Notes under the pieces: model-generated
Databases searched by the model: none
Told to the model about the DNA's origin: nothing
What the model saw: the letters and a program-made list of their open reading frames with translations, nothing else
Translations under genes and position numbers: made by a program
Assembly (NCBI RefSeq): GCF_027105055.1
Contig: NZ_CP114264.1
Location: 124,001 to 188,000 of the forward strand
Source of the DNA: Acinetobacter sp. TR3
GTDB taxonomy: Bacteria > Pseudomonadota > Gammaproteobacteria > Pseudomonadales > Moraxellaceae
Reading direction: 5' to 3'
DNA: 64,000 bases
In this document: positions 50,295 through 60,874 of the stretch, piece after piece
Layout: the number at the start of each line of letters is the position of its first letter
How positions within the stretch are numbered: the first letter of the stretch is position 1

Positions 50295-50804
50295 ATGGAA
50301 TTACATAGTCGAGTTTATTATAAACATCCTGACTCAACAATCATGGGACAATTAGAGGTCCTATTTACGACACATCATGGAGATGAAGAAAAGTTCATTC
50401 AGACAGCTTTACTCATTAATCCGCAAGCGGATGAGATTACTCAAGAGCTAGTTGATTTGATTGATTCGATTGAACATGATCTTGCGCCAGAAACATTACA
50501 CTATATTGATGGGTTTGCTGTACTCGATTTTACCCATGGCTCAAATGGTGATGAAAACATTGAAAATATTTTATTATTTTTAAAAGGATTATTACCTGAT
50601 ATTCATGCTCAAGCTTGGGGCTGTGGTGATGATGATCCATGGGAGTTTTGGTTCAAATTTGATGGCGATGAGCTTATCCGTGAAGATGATGAACCATTGA
50701 ATGATCCTGATGAAGATGAAGAAATTAAAGCTTCTATTTATACATGGTGGCATCAAGATTTACCTTCTGGAATTAAAGAAGGCTTCTTGAACGAAGAAGA
50801 GTAA
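50295..50804 (+). CDS. Hypothetical acidic protein
   Basis: The 169-residue, very acidic protein has a C-terminal run DEPLNDPDEDEEIKA. Good ribosome site (GGGGGAG). No signal peptide or recognised domain. The central GFAVLDFTHGSNGDENIENILLFLKGLLP suggests a small alpha/beta fold. Its function is unknown. Confidence 0.65.
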   Translation: MELHSRVYYKHPDSTIMGQLEVLFTTHHGDEEKFIQTALLINPQADEITQELVDLIDSIEHDLAPETLHYIDGFAVLDFTHGSNGDENIENILLFLKGLLPDIHAQAWGCGDDDPWEFWFKFDGDELIREDDEPLNDPDEDEEIKASIYTWWHQDLPSGIKEGFLNEEE

Positions 50805-50970
50805 TTATCAACATCTTATGATGCTATTTCCTCCATAAGTTACAAATACTTTTGGGGAAATGCTTCTGTTTGTTTTTTAACCTATAAAAATGAATTGAAT
50901 TCATGTTAAAATGATCGGCTTTCATCTTTGATGCTATCCCAGCATTTCAGCTAGCCGAGATTCGCAAGCC

Positions 50971-53352
50971 ATGTCTACTGCCTATACCATGCAGACCGCG
51001 CCCAAAGCGTTGTTTGATTACGACAAATATTGGGCGTCGTGTTTTGAACCCGCACCATTTTTGCCGATGTCACGAGAAGAGATGGATCAACTCGGCTGGG
51101 ATGCGTGTGACTTTATTTTGGTCTGTGGTGATGCCTATATTGACCATCCGTCTTTTGTTTCGGGTGTAATTGGGCGTGTACTTGAGGCACAAGGTTTCCG
51201 TGTCGGGATCATTGCACAGCCAGACTGGACCAATGCAGAGAGCTTTCGTGTTCTAGGCAAGCCAACCATTGCATGGGGTGTGACTGCAGGGAACATGGAT
51301 TCAATGATCAACCGTTATACGGCAGATCGTAAAATTCGTTCCGATGATGCCTATTCGCCAAACAATGAAGCAAATAAGCGCCCAGACCGTGCAGCAACAG
51401 TTTACTGTCAGCGTTGCCGTGAAGCTTTTCCTGACGTTCCGGTCTTACTCGGTGGTATTGAAGGCAGCTTGCGCCGTATTGCACATTATGATTATTGGTC
51501 TGACAAAGTTCGCCGCTCTATTTTGATGGACTCAAAAGCTGATCTATTGATGTATGGTAATGGCGAGCGTGCGATTATCGATGTGATGCATCGTTTAGCC
51601 AAAGGTGAGAAAATCCACGAGATTACTGATGTTCGTGGTACAGCATTTATTATTAATAAGCATAATAAAGCATCTAAAGCGAAATTCGTTGAAATTGCCA
51701 GTAATGACGTGGATACCATTGGACGTGTTGATCCAATTATTAATCCTTATGTTATGACTGAAGATATTGATGGCTGTGAAGTTGAAAAAGAAAAAGGTAA
51801 CTCATTAGCGCAGTATCAAAACTTCCAAAAAGAAATCGTTGCCAATCCAATCGTGCGTGAAGGCGACCAACTCGATCCAGATACACAGATTGTGCAGTTA
51901 AAGCCTGCACCATCAAAAGCGATTAAACATAAATTACCTCCACGTGAATTGGCCGTGATTCGTTTACCTTCTTTTGAAGCAGTGGCCGACGATCATGTGT
52001 TGTATGCCCATGCCAACCGTATCTTGCATCTTGAAACCAATCCGGGCAATGCACGTGCCTTGGTTCAGCGTCATGGTGAGCGGGACGTCTGGATCAACCC
52101 ACCACCAATTCCTCTGACCACTGAGGAAATGGACTATGTGTTTGATTTACCCTATGCACGTTTACCGCATCCTTCTTATGGAAATGCACGTTTCCCAGCC
52201 TTTGATATGATCAAATTCTCGGTCAATATCATGCGTGGTTGTTTTGGTGGATGTACCTTCTGTTCAATTACTGAACATGAGGGTCGTATTATTCAAAACC
52301 GTTCTGAAGATTCGATTTTGCGTGAAATCGAAAAAATTCGTGATACGGCACCTCAATTTACAGGCATTATTTCGGACTTAGGTGGCCCAACTGCAAACAT
52401 GTATCGTTTGCACTGTAATGATCCTGAGATTGAAAAGAACTGTCGTAAGCCATCTTGTGTCTATCCAGGTGTTTGTCAAAACCTACACACCGATCATGCG
52501 CCTCTTGTTCAGCTTTATCGTAAAGCGCGTGAAATCAAAGGGGTGAAGAAGATTTTGATTGGTTCTGGTCTACGTTATGACCTTGCGGTATTGAACCCTG
52601 AATATGTGAAAGAACTGGTACAGCATCATGTCGGTGGCTATTTAAAAATTGCACCTGAACATACCGAACAAGGTCCATTGTCGAAGATGATGAAACCGGG
52701 AATTGGTACGTATGATCGTTTTAAACAAATGTTTGAGCGTTTCAGTAAGGAAGCAGGGAAGGAACAATATTTAATTCCTTACTTTATTGCGGCGCATCCA
52801 GGTACGACCGACTATGACATGATGAACTTGGCGATTTGGTTGAAAAAGAATGGTTTCCGTGCCGATCAGGTACAAACCTTCTACCCATCACCAATGGCAA
52901 CCGCAACGACAATGTACTATACAGGTAAGAATCCACTCTCTAAAGTGGCACGTTATACTGAAAATGTTGATATCGTGAAAGGTGAAAAGCGCCGTCGTCT
53001 GCATAAAGCATTCTTGCGTTACCATGATCCAAATAACTGGCCTTTGTTACGTGAAGCACTGAAAGAGATGGGGCGTTCTGATTTAATTGGTAATTCGAAG
53101 CAGCATCTGATCCCAACCTATCAGCCACAAGGTACAGCTGAAGGTGAATATAAATCGGCACGTAAAAAGAACTCAACTGTTGCAGGTGATTCAGCGAAAC
53201 GTGGTCAAGCGCAATCTCAGCCACAATCAGGTCAGAAACGTCCACAAAAAGGGCAGATTTTAACGCAACATACAGGTTTACCGCCACGTGAAACAGGTGA
53301 CAAAAAACCATTCTCAGGAAAAGCAAAACCTAAAGTGAAACCAAAGCGTTAA
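50971..53352 (+). CDS. YgiQ-family radical SAM protein
   Basis: The 793-residue protein has an N-terminal UPF0313 domain ([34 protein letters not shown]). The radical SAM core has the CxxxCxxC cluster motif in [11 protein letters not shown] (around residue 425). Extra Cys residues ([13 protein letters not shown]) may bind a second cluster. The last ~70 residues are basic and low-complexity. The reaction is not known. Confidence 0.9.
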   Translation: MSTAYTMQTAPKALFDYDKYWASCFEPAPFLPMSREEMDQLGWDACDFILVCGDAYIDHPSFVSGVIGRVLEAQGFRVGIIAQPDWTNAESFRVLGKPTIAWGVTAGNMDSMINRYTADRKIRSDDAYSPNNEANKRPDRAATVYCQRCREAFPDVPVLLGGIEGSLRRIAHYDYWSDKVRRSILMDSKADLLMYGNGERAIIDVMHRLAKGEKIHEITDVRGTAFIINKHNKASKAKFVEIASNDVDTIGRVDPIINPYVMTEDIDGCEVEKEKGNSLAQYQNFQKEIVANPIVREGDQLDPDTQIVQLKPAPSKAIKHKLPPRELAVIRLPSFEAVADDHVLYAHANRILHLETNPGNARALVQRHGERDVWINPPPIPLTTEEMDYVFDLPYARLPHPSYGNARFPAFDMIKFSVNIMRGCFGGCTFCSITEHEGRIIQNRSEDSILREIEKIRDTAPQFTGIISDLGGPTANMYRLHCNDPEIEKNCRKPSCVYPGVCQNLHTDHAPLVQLYRKAREIKGVKKILIGSGLRYDLAVLNPEYVKELVQHHVGGYLKIAPEHTEQGPLSKMMKPGIGTYDRFKQMFERFSKEAGKEQYLIPYFIAAHPGTTDYDMMNLAIWLKKNGFRADQVQTFYPSPMATATTMYYTGKNPLSKVARYTENVDIVKGEKRRRLHKAFLRYHDPNNWPLLREALKEMGRSDLIGNSKQHLIPTYQPQGTAEGEYKSARKKNSTVAGDSAKRGQAQSQPQSGQKRPQKGQILTQHTGLPPRETGDKKPFSGKAKPKVKPKR

Positions 53353-53362
53353 ATGGATAAAC

Positions 53363-53394
53363 AGAAGGCATCAATCATGATGCCTTCTTTTTTA
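53363..53394 (+). terminator. Terminator of the ygiQ-like gene
   Basis: AGAAGGCATCA, loop ATCA, TGATGCCTTCT then TTTTT. Confidence 0.9.
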
Positions 53395-53468
53395 TACATA
53401 AATGGTAGGGGAGTCACAATCTGGTTATAAAAGTACAATTTATCGAAACATATACTGACAATATCCGC

Positions 53469-53497
53469 TTGAATATTTGCCTACTGATGATTATAAA
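53469..53497 (+). promoter_or_regulatory. Promoter upstream of the DUF2726 gene
   Basis: TTGAAT (53469-53474), 17 bases, TATAAA (53492-53497). It implies an unusually long leader of about 150 nt before the start codon. No other structure is obvious in this 305-bp gap. Confidence 0.5.
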
Positions 53498-53657
53498 TAT
53501 AGATGCAGGATGCTTTTACGACTTTGGTCGACGAGGGAAACGCGATTAAAAAAATTTAAGTTACACTGCTAAAATGACTTTAACTATCGTTATTACTGAT
53601 TAAAAAAATGGCTCAAAGCCAAAATGATTATAAAAAATCTAAAGGGATTCGTTAGAA

Positions 53658-54191
53658 ATGTATTATTTCATAACAATAGTTGGATTGCTGTTGATTACAG
53701 CACTTGTGTTTCGACGCCTACATCCTAATCGGCGTCAAGATAGTCCATTAAAACGCCGTGGTATTCTCAATATTTCTGAGCAAATTACTTTGATGCGTTT
53801 ACAAGCTGTATTACCTCGTCATACGATTTTGGCGCATGTTTCTTTTGATGCGCTATTAACAACAAAATTTGCGCATACGCGCCGTAAATATCAAGGTTTA
53901 GTTGCTGATTTTGTCGTACTCGATCAGCAACACCAAGTGCTTGCAATTATTGAGATTGCAGACGAGTCATATGTGAATCGTCTACATCAAAAGCATTATC
54001 AAGACAGCTTATTAGAATTAGCGGGTTATCGAGTATTGCGCTATAGCAGTATTCCAACGGAGCAGGAGTTACGTGAGAACTTAGTTCCTGATCTATTTGA
54101 ACCGATCATGCCTGTTTCAATTACAGCAACCACAATGCCGCAAACGGAACGGGTTATGAAATATAATGTTCTAGCAGCAAAATCATCTTAA
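53658..54191 (+). CDS. DUF2726 domain protein, membrane-anchored
   Basis: The 177-residue protein has one N-terminal helix (ITIVGLLLITALVF). A cytoplasmic DUF2726 domain follows, a nuclease-like fold (DFVVLDQQHQVLAIIEIADES…DSLLELAGYRVLRYSS), where Asp and the Glu/Asp pair fit a PD-(D/E)xK-like core. Function not established. Confidence 0.75.
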   Translation: MYYFITIVGLLLITALVFRRLHPNRRQDSPLKRRGILNISEQITLMRLQAVLPRHTILAHVSFDALLTTKFAHTRRKYQGLVADFVVLDQQHQVLAIIEIADESYVNRLHQKHYQDSLLELAGYRVLRYSSIPTEQELRENLVPDLFEPIMPVSITATTMPQTERVMKYNVLAAKSS

Positions 54192-54195
54192 TTGA

Positions 54196-54549
54196 TTATG
54201 GACGTACTGCTGTTACGGTCATTTCGACTAAAACATCTGGTGTATACAGTTTAGATTCTACGCAGGTACGTGCTGGGGGATGACCTTCAGCAATCCATGC
54301 ATCCCAAACCGCATTCATTGCTGCATAATCTTGTTCAATGTCTTTTAGAAAAATAAGTACAGATAAAATATGCGTTTTGTCTGTACCTGCTTCTGCGAGT
54401 AAACGATCGATATTATCTAAAGTTTGTTGTGTTTGTGCAGTAACATCGACACTGGTATCATCTGCTAGTTGACCTGCTAAATGAACTAAATTTCCTGAAA
54501 TTGCGACTTCGCAATAACGTGAAGTGACATGCAGTCTTTGCACAGTCAT
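54196..54549 (-). CDS. RidA-family protein
   Basis: The 117-residue YjgF/RidA protein belongs to a family whose members hydrolyse reactive enamine/imine intermediates. Family features are HLAGQLADD, QTQQTLDNIDRLLAEAGTDKTHIL and the C-terminal substrate-loop Arg in HPPARTCVESKLYTPDVLVEMTVTA. It is a divergent paralogue rather than classic RidA. Convergent with the DUF2726 gene. Confidence 0.9.
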   Translation of the reverse strand: MTVQRLHVTSRYCEVAISGNLVHLAGQLADDTSVDVTAQTQQTLDNIDRLLAEAGTDKTHILSVLIFLKDIEQDYAAMNAVWDAWIAEGHPPARTCVESKLYTPDVLVEMTVTAVRP

Positions 54550-54630
54550 AAAGAATTACCTAATTAAAATGGATAACTAGAATTGTACTTGATGACATTT
54601 TGTCGCTGTGTAATTTTGTTTAAACCAAAC

Positions 54631-54831
54631 TCAATAAGTTTCTATTTCCATTAAATTACGCTGTTGAAAAAACAAAATACAATGTTGTTGTGGACAAATA
54701 ATCATATTACCGAGGTTAAGAAATTGGATTTTGGCTTGGCGTAGCCGATTTAGACAAGTTGCAATAGAACTGTGCATTGGGCAGAGTTGTTTTATTTGGC
54801 TTAATGCTGAATAAGTAGTTTGGTACATCAT
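54631..54831 (-). CDS. Small hypothetical protein downstream of creD
   Basis: About 66 residues from the ATG at 54831, which has AGGA five bases ahead; the longer frame upstream overlaps creD and lacks a ribosome site. Begins MMYQTTYSALSQIKQLC and has four Cys residues. No family recognised. Confidence 0.5.
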   Translation of the reverse strand: MMYQTTYSALSQIKQLCPMHSSIATCLNRLRQAKIQFLNLGNMIICPQQHCILFFQQRNLMEIETY

Positions 54832-54890
54832 TTTATTCCTATCAATATGATTCAGTGCTTGGGCGAGATGAGAATTTCGCCCAATTCGAT

Positions 54891-56330
54891 TTATATGGTT
54901 TGTTGTTCTGATTGATACCAATTGACATGACGAGTAATAAACATCACGCAGGCGATAAGAATGAAGGAAAGAATAGAACCAAATAAAAAGGTTTTACCGC
55001 TAGATTGCAGAAGTAGATACATCATGCCGTATAGCGTACTCAGCAAAAGCCCAAATAGTAATGCTGCTTTATAACCTTGAACAACAAAGTACAAATACCA
55101 TGTAATTAAACTGATACAGGCAATTGCAGCGACTAGATAAGCCCATGCAAACGCATAATATTCACTGATTGAAAGTAATAATACAAAGAACACGCCTTGA
55201 GCCATAGCGACTAACGCATATTGGATAGGGTGAATTTTAAGGCTTTTTAAAACCTCGAATAAGAAGAAGCACCCAAAGGTAATAATAATGATCATGATGC
55301 CATATTTAATCGCGCGATCAGTTTGGGTATAGATATTTACAGGTTCTATAAATTGAGTAGAAATCCCTGAGATATTCGATAATGTGGTTGTAGCATAGGA
55401 TGTTACGCTATCAGCAGCACGTGCTGCTTCGAGTGCCGCCATTGCAGCGCCTGAATTATTTAACACATCATAAATGCACTGGCTGTTTTCACACTTCGAA
55501 ACACTGTCTAAATTACGCTTACCTAAAGCGATATTTTTCCAATCAGCTGAAAATTCTTGTTTTTTGCTGGACTTCTTAAACGGTAGACTTTGCCCATCAT
55601 ATTTGATATCAGCCCAATTGCCTGTGGCGTGATAGGTCATTTCATAACTGGTGGGAAGAAATGTAAATTTATTCAGTCCTTCTAGCTTAAATTGCAGATT
55701 GAATTTAAACCCTTGTTGAAATTTTTGGACTAACTCAGGATATTGTTTTGCGGTGATATGCATCAGATCAAAGCCTTGTTGACCTTGGCTTTGTTCAGCA
55801 AAGTCGAATTTATAGGCTTTACCATCAATATTAAACATGGGTTTGGCATTTAACCCACGTGCATCCTGAATCGGGAAAATAATTTCAGCCTGATCCCAGA
55901 GATAGTTACGTTGAGATTCATTGCTGACCGCTTTAAATACCCCTTTACCAGACATTGTATTTTGATAGCTGATGGCTTTATACATGTTCCGTTTATAAGT
56001 GCTGTCTGATACGTCAAATTGTGCTGTCCAGTCTGCTGTTTCTGCTCCTAAAGTAACAAAAACGGTTTGAGTACAATCATAAGTCTTCTTTTCTTCATTG
56101 GTACATTTGGTTTGCATTTGATAAGGAAGTTTTAAATAAGGTGCAATGACTTGCTGTGGTCGGATTTGTTCATTGGCAATATCTTTGATGACTTGTTGTT
56201 GATAGCTTTGGCGTTCAGTCACCAAGTTGGAAATAAAGAAAAGACCAATATAAAAGACCAAAATCAGAAACAGAATTGCTCCTATTTTGAGGTTAATAAA
56301 ATTACGGCGCATGGTGGAATCCATTGTCAT
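54891..56330 (-). CDS. creD: Inner membrane protein CreD
   Basis: The 479-residue protein has an N-terminal helix (IGAILFLILVFYIGLFFISNLV). A large periplasmic domain spans about residues 40-335. A cluster of five or six C-terminal helices includes SLKIHPIQYALVAMAQGVFFVLLLSISEY, a CreD signature. In the Cre regulon it is the main CreBC-controlled envelope-stress output. It follows creC by 57 bases. Confidence 0.93.
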   Translation of the reverse strand: MTMDSTMRRNFINLKIGAILFLILVFYIGLFFISNLVTERQSYQQQVIKDIANEQIRPQQVIAPYLKLPYQMQTKCTNEEKKTYDCTQTVFVTLGAETADWTAQFDVSDSTYKRNMYKAISYQNTMSGKGVFKAVSNESQRNYLWDQAEIIFPIQDARGLNAKPMFNIDGKAYKFDFAEQSQGQQGFDLMHITAKQYPELVQKFQQGFKFNLQFKLEGLNKFTFLPTSYEMTYHATGNWADIKYDGQSLPFKKSSKKQEFSADWKNIALGKRNLDSVSKCENSQCIYDVLNNSGAAMAALEAARAADSVTSYATTTLSNISGISTQFIEPVNIYTQTDRAIKYGIMIIIITFGCFFLFEVLKSLKIHPIQYALVAMAQGVFFVLLLSISEYYAFAWAYLVAAIACISLITWYLYFVVQGYKAALLFGLLLSTLYGMMYLLLQSSGKTFLFGSILSFILIACVMFITRHVNWYQSEQQTI

Positions 56331-56387
56331 TGTGATATGACAAGTATCCTGAATTGAGATGCGCTTCGGATGAGTTCCGCTTGAAGC

Positions 56388-57854
56388 TTATGTGAAGTTT
56401 GTATGAAGTGTTAGTGTGACCAGTACGCCAGAACTATGATTTCCTAAGAAATCGAGAGCATTTTTTGAGATATTTTGAATGCTAATTTTACCTTGATGTT
56501 GCTGAATAATTTGCTGCACGATGCTAAGACCAATTCCTGTACTTCGTTGTTGGTTGTGCGGACGTGGTAGTGAAAAATAAGTCTCAAAAACACGCTTTAG
56601 GGCGTATTCAGGAATCGCTTCAGCCTCATTAAACAAGAAAATTTCAGTACTGTTTATAACGCTATGCTCTTTCACTTGAACTGCAATCAAGCCTTGTTCA
56701 GGGCAGAAATCTCTTGCATTATCCAATAGATTGTTGAGGGCTTGTTTTAGCCAAAATGGGTCAGCATAGATTGAACAATGTTCAGGAATATCAAGCCTTA
56801 GCTGTATTCGTTTACGCTGTAATGCACTTTGTTGTTGCTGAAAACATTGTTGAATCAGCGTGCTTAGATCGAGCATTTGAAATTCTAAAACATGCTGATT
56901 TTTTTCGAGTCGTGTCAGTAATAGCATACGTTCGATTAAGGATTGTAGACGCTGACTTTGTTGCACAATATGTGTTGCAAATTGCTGTTGATCTTCTAAG
57001 GGTAGATCATCCTGTAATAATTCTGCACTGGCTTGAATCGCAGTCAGTGGGCTTTTTAGCTCATGAGTGAGTGTATTGACATAGTTTTCAACATAGGCAC
57101 GATCTTCCAACTTTTCCCGCATGTCACTGAGGGCTTGGGTTACTTGATTCAGCTCTTTGGCTGAATAGAAAAACGGTGCTTGATTCACAGGCGCGAGTGC
57201 TTGGGCATAGCGTCGTACTCGGTCGATACTATGTTTAAGCCAATAAGCCACCATACTGGCAAGTAATAAGCTGAGCGCTGCAATCCACAAGGCTTGATGA
57301 ATGAGTTGTTGTTCGGCACGTTCAATATAAGGTTGTACGGATTGATTTGGTTTCCCGATACTCACCACACCGAGCAATTGTTGTTTATAGATAATGGGTG
57401 CAGCAATGTGCATGACGCTGCTACTTCGATCATTGGGATTGGTTGCAGTAGAGCGTGCGCCGTATTTGCCACGTAGCGTTAGGTAAACATCATTCCATTT
57501 AGAATAATCTTGCCCAACGGCTTGTCCTTCGGAATCGTAGATGACAATACCCTGTTGATTAGTAATATATAGTTGTTGGTTAATTTGATCTTTTTTATGT
57601 TGCCAAATCGTGGCATCGAGCTGACGTGATAATGCTGCCTGAATTTTTTGATCAAATTCAGGCGTGTTGACCTGTTGCTGATGCACATCTTCGGCGATCA
57701 ATTGCGCAATAATATTGGCATTTTCAGCCAGTGTATCTTCAACCACTTGCCGTACATTGGGTTTGACTTGTTGAGTGAGGGTATAAGCAATAAAGCTGAG
57801 ACTCAGTACCACCACCAAGCTAAAGAAAAACCAAATGCGGATAAAGATGGACAT
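56388..57854 (-). CDS. creC: Sensor histidine kinase CreC
   Basis: The 488-residue membrane kinase has two helices (about residues 5-25 and 188-208) bracketing a periplasmic sensor. A HAMP-like linker follows. The H-box is NTLTHELKSPLTAIQ, the N-box LNNLLDNARDFC, and GIGLSIV is in the ATP lid. It phosphorylates CreB, but is separated from creB here by an opposite-strand gene. Confidence 0.93.
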   Translation of the reverse strand: MSIFIRIWFFFSLVVVLSLSFIAYTLTQQVKPNVRQVVEDTLAENANIIAQLIAEDVHQQQVNTPEFDQKIQAALSRQLDATIWQHKKDQINQQLYITNQQGIVIYDSEGQAVGQDYSKWNDVYLTLRGKYGARSTATNPNDRSSSVMHIAAPIIYKQQLLGVVSIGKPNQSVQPYIERAEQQLIHQALWIAALSLLLASMVAYWLKHSIDRVRRYAQALAPVNQAPFFYSAKELNQVTQALSDMREKLEDRAYVENYVNTLTHELKSPLTAIQASAELLQDDLPLEDQQQFATHIVQQSQRLQSLIERMLLLTRLEKNQHVLEFQMLDLSTLIQQCFQQQQSALQRKRIQLRLDIPEHCSIYADPFWLKQALNNLLDNARDFCPEQGLIAVQVKEHSVINSTEIFLFNEAEAIPEYALKRVFETYFSLPRPHNQQRSTGIGLSIVQQIIQQHQGKISIQNISKNALDFLGNHSSGVLVTLTLHTNFT

Positions 57855-57995
57855 AATAAAAGTGGAGTTTTAATTGTTGTGTTTGAGTTTAATACTAATC
57901 GAACTAATTAGTGTGGGTAAATTGAAAAATGGGCTAGAAAATATTAAGATTCATCATCATAATTTTTTAAAAATGATAAATTTAAGGAAATAATT

Positions 57996-58793
57996 TTGAA
58001 TAAGATAATCTTAATTTTTAGTTTGTTATGTACTACAAGCTGCTTTGCAATAAATCCTGATCAAGAATATATGATGTTCTTAAAAAAATATGAAGAACTC
58101 TCTAATTTGAATGATGCTAAAGAAATGGATATGTATGCTGATGATGCAAAAATTACGATGAAAGGAATTGCATCTGATGGTATAGAACGTTCGATGAGTA
58201 TGTCAGGTAAGAAAGCAAAAGAATTCTATTTAGAAAATATGGAAATAATTAAAAAAATAGGGTCTCAAATAAAATTTAGTAATGTAACCGTAGTTAGAGG
58301 TCAGAACTCTACAAAAATAAAAGCTTCAAGGTATGGTAATGAAAAATGCTATACTGATAATGACTATTATATGGTAGTAACTAAAAAGGAAGATAAAAAG
58401 CTTTATATCACAGAAGAATATTTGACAATACCACAAGAAAACCTATGTAAAGAAGGGATCAAAGATGATTTGGCTCTTCAATTATCTTTATATGCAAATT
58501 TTATGCAGAAAAATCTTCCAATGCAGGTTGATAGAGAAACGAATTTAGAAAAAATTACTGCTCAAGATAAAGAGCTGATATTTGTTTTTCGATTTATTCA
58601 TTTTACAGCAAATGATTTTTCAAAAGAGCAATGGGAAATTAATGGAGTCCCACAACTTATTCAAAATATCTGTAAAGATATACCTATGAAAGAGCGATTG
58701 GATAAGGGCGCACAGCTTAATTTTAAAGTTTATTATTCAGATTATACTCCTATTACTGATATTAAAATGACGAAGCAGGATTGTAGTATTTAA
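57996..58793 (+). CDS. Secreted protein of unknown function inserted between creC and creB
   Basis: The 265-residue protein starts at TTG 57996 with AAGGA at the right distance. The signal peptide MNKIILIFSLLCTTSCFA could be a lipoprotein at Cys16. The N-terminal half resembles an NTF2/SnoaL-like fold (YEELSNLNDAKEMDMYADDAKITMKG). Strikingly AT-rich and Lys/Asn-rich relative to the cre genes. It is transcribed against creB and its stop directly abuts the creB stop. Function unknown. Confidence 0.7.
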   Translation: MNKIILIFSLLCTTSCFAINPDQEYMMFLKKYEELSNLNDAKEMDMYADDAKITMKGIASDGIERSMSMSGKKAKEFYLENMEIIKKIGSQIKFSNVTVVRGQNSTKIKASRYGNEKCYTDNDYYMVVTKKEDKKLYITEEYLTIPQENLCKEGIKDDLALQLSLYANFMQKNLPMQVDRETNLEKITAQDKELIFVFRFIHFTANDFSKEQWEINGVPQLIQNICKDIPMKERLDKGAQLNFKVYYSDYTPITDIKMTKQDCSI

Positions 58794-59507
58794 TTAACTT
58801 TGAATTAAACTATACCCAAACCCTCGATGTGTCCGAATAGGATCATCAGGGGTAATCTGTTTAAGCTTTTGCCTTAAACTTTTGATATGTGTATCTACCG
58901 TCCTTTCTAAACTATGCTCAGGATGTTCCCAAATATGATCCATGAGTTGTTGACGGCTAAACACTTGTTCTGGATGCTGAATTAGTAAAAACAACAAACG
59001 ATATTCATAACGTGTCAGTTGCAGCATTTGCCCATGATATTGAATTTGTAGAGATTGTGGATTACATATCCAAGTGGCAGAGTGTAGCGTAATTTCTGTT
59101 TGAATGATTGGTGGTTGTGGTGGAATATTTTGCGTTTGTACTTCCATTCTGCGCCATATCGCTTTGATTCGTGCCACAATTTCACGTGCGCTAAAAGGCT
59201 TGGTGCAATAATCATCAGCCCCGATTTCTAAACCGACCACACGATCAATTTCATCATCGCGAGCAGTTAAAAATAATAAAGGTGTTTGATATTTTTGACG
59301 CAGTTGTTTGCAGACTTCGAAACCATTGAGATCAGGTAAACCCACATCTAAAATAATAAAATCAAAGGATTGTTGCGCAAGTAATTCGAGTGCTTGCATT
59401 CCTGTATTTGCCCAACTGACACTCCAACCTTCACGTTCAAGCGCATAACGAAGGGGCAGCACAATCGCAGCTTCATCTTCAATACAGAGAATTTGTTTTT
59501 GATTCAT
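58794..59507 (-). CDS. creB: Response regulator CreB
   Basis: The 237-residue OmpR-type regulator has a receiver with the phospho-Asp in FIILDVGLPD and conserved Lys in CTKPFS. A C-terminal winged helix follows (LTRYEYRLLFLLIQHPEQVFSRQQL…RTVDTHIKSLRQKL). Ends directly against the inserted secreted-protein gene. Confidence 0.93.
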   Translation of the reverse strand: MNQKQILCIEDEAAIVLPLRYALEREGWSVSWANTGMQALELLAQQSFDFIILDVGLPDLNGFEVCKQLRQKYQTPLLFLTARDDEIDRVVGLEIGADDYCTKPFSAREIVARIKAIWRRMEVQTQNIPPQPPIIQTEITLHSATWICNPQSLQIQYHGQMLQLTRYEYRLLFLLIQHPEQVFSRQQLMDHIWEHPEHSLERTVDTHIKSLRQKLKQITPDDPIRTHRGFGYSLIQS

Positions 59508-59558
59508 AATGATCAGTAATCAATATTTTCTAATTTTATGTTGTTAGTTTAACTGAAG

Positions 59559-59813
59559 TCAGGAAAGAGGAAAGCCGTATTCAGAATTTTTATAAAAGAC
59601 AAATAAGAAAAGGACACCTGAAGTGCCCTGTAATATTCGGATTTGATCGTCACGCCAACCACAGGAGCAAATGCTAAAAGCGAGGATTTCTTTAGCAAAG
59701 GCAAGTAACAAGGATAAAGTTACTGCGCCGCTTAGAGTACTGAAAACCGAATAAAAAGCAAACATAAATTTTAGTCTGAATCGTGCTTTTGTGTAAAAAA
59801 ACGACACTACCAT
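59559..59813 (-). CDS. Possible small membrane protein after dinB
   Basis: 84 residues; the ATG overlaps the dinB stop (ATGGTAG), so coupled translation is possible. Hydrophobic stretches occur at about residues 15-45 and 65-77. No ribosome site and no family; it may be spurious. Confidence 0.3.
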   Translation of the reverse strand: MVVSFFYTKARFRLKFMFAFYSVFSTLSGAVTLSLLLAFAKEILAFSICSCGWRDDQIRILQGTSGVLFLFVFYKNSEYGFPLS

Positions 59814-60874
59814 AAAGAAAGCTGTGATTCTTGCTGCAAGGGTTGTAATTGATAGACGCCTACGCCGACTAAACGGAATTGAAACGTAGGGTCAATATGC
59901 ATTTCATTCAGTAGTTGAAAGATGACTTGTGCTAAGTCTTGTTCAGATTGTAGCGCTTGTTTGAAGCTTTTACTGTGCTGTAAGACCTGAAAATTTTTTA
60001 ATTTTAGTTTGACGCTCACACCGCGAGCCGTGAGTTGTTTCTTATTCAAACTTCGCCATACTTGTTCAGCTAGGGGCTGCCATGTGTGACGACATTGCTC
60101 AAGTGTGTAATCATCGTCAAAGGTAATCTCTTTTGAAATTTGTTGGCGTTCTCGCTCGGCTTTGACGGGACGATGATCAATCCCTTGAGCATATAAATAT
60201 AGTTGTTTGCCGTATTTTCCAAAATGATGAATCAGGACATTTTCTTCGATCTTTTGTAGATCACCGAGCGTATGTAAATTCAACTGATTCAATTTTTCGT
60301 GTGTGACTTTACCGACTCCTGGAATTTTATTGAGGGCTAAATCCTGAATAAAATTGAGTACCTGATGGGGCTTAATCACAAATAAACCGTTGGGTTTGTT
60401 CCAATCAGAGGCAATCTTTGCCAAAAATTTATTGGGTGCTACACCAGCGGATGCAGTGAGTCCTGTCACCGCAAAAATATCAGCGCGAATTTCTGCCGCG
60501 ACTTCAGTCGCACTAGGAATATTCTTTAAATTTTCAGTGACATCCAAATAAGCTTCATCTAAAGATAAGGGCTCAATCAGGGGGGTATATTGTTGGAAAA
60601 TTTGATGAATTTGTGCTGAGACTTCACGATATTTTTCAAAATTAGGCTCAATCACCATAACTTGTGGGCAGAGCTTTTTAGCTTGCCCCATCGACATGGC
60701 AGAGCGTAGACCAAAGACACGAGCGGGGTACGATGCTGCTGCAATCACCGCACGCGGATGATGAGATGAAATCACCACAGGTAAGCCGTTGAGATCAGGG
60801 CGTTCTATGAGTTCAACCGATGCATAAAAGGCATCCATATCAATATGGATGATTTTGCGCAGCTCATTTGGCAT
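59807..60874 (-). CDS. dinB: DNA polymerase IV (DinB)
   Basis: This Y-family translesion polymerase has 355 residues. Catalytic acids are in [14 protein letters not shown] (Asp12) and [12 protein letters not shown] (Asp-Glu at about 107-108). The HhH region and little-finger domain follow. The start overlaps the end of the lysozyme gene by 11 bp. The protein ends SQLSLW without an obvious long beta-clamp extension. No LexA box is evident, in line with Acinetobacter lacking LexA. Confidence 0.95.
   Translation of the reverse strand: MPNELRKIIHIDMDAFYASVELIERPDLNGLPVVISSHHPRAVIAAASYPARVFGLRSAMSMGQAKKLCPQVMVIEPNFEKYREVSAQIHQIFQQYTPLIEPLSLDEAYLDVTENLKNIPSATEVAAEIRADIFAVTGLTASAGVAPNKFLAKIASDWNKPNGLFVIKPHQVLNFIQDLALNKIPGVGKVTHEKLNQLNLHTLGDLQKIEENVLIHHFGKYGKQLYLYAQGIDHRPVKAERERQQISKEITFDDDYTLEQCRHTWQPLAEQVWRSLNKKQLTARGVSVKLKLKNFQVLQHSKSFKQALQSEQDLAQVIFQLLNEMHIDPTFQFRLVGVGVYQLQPLQQESQLSLW

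Noticed and set aside
52940..53326. 128-codon minus-strand ORF opposite the ygiQ-like gene
   Set aside because: Antisense shadow in the low-complexity basic tail of that gene; no independent support.
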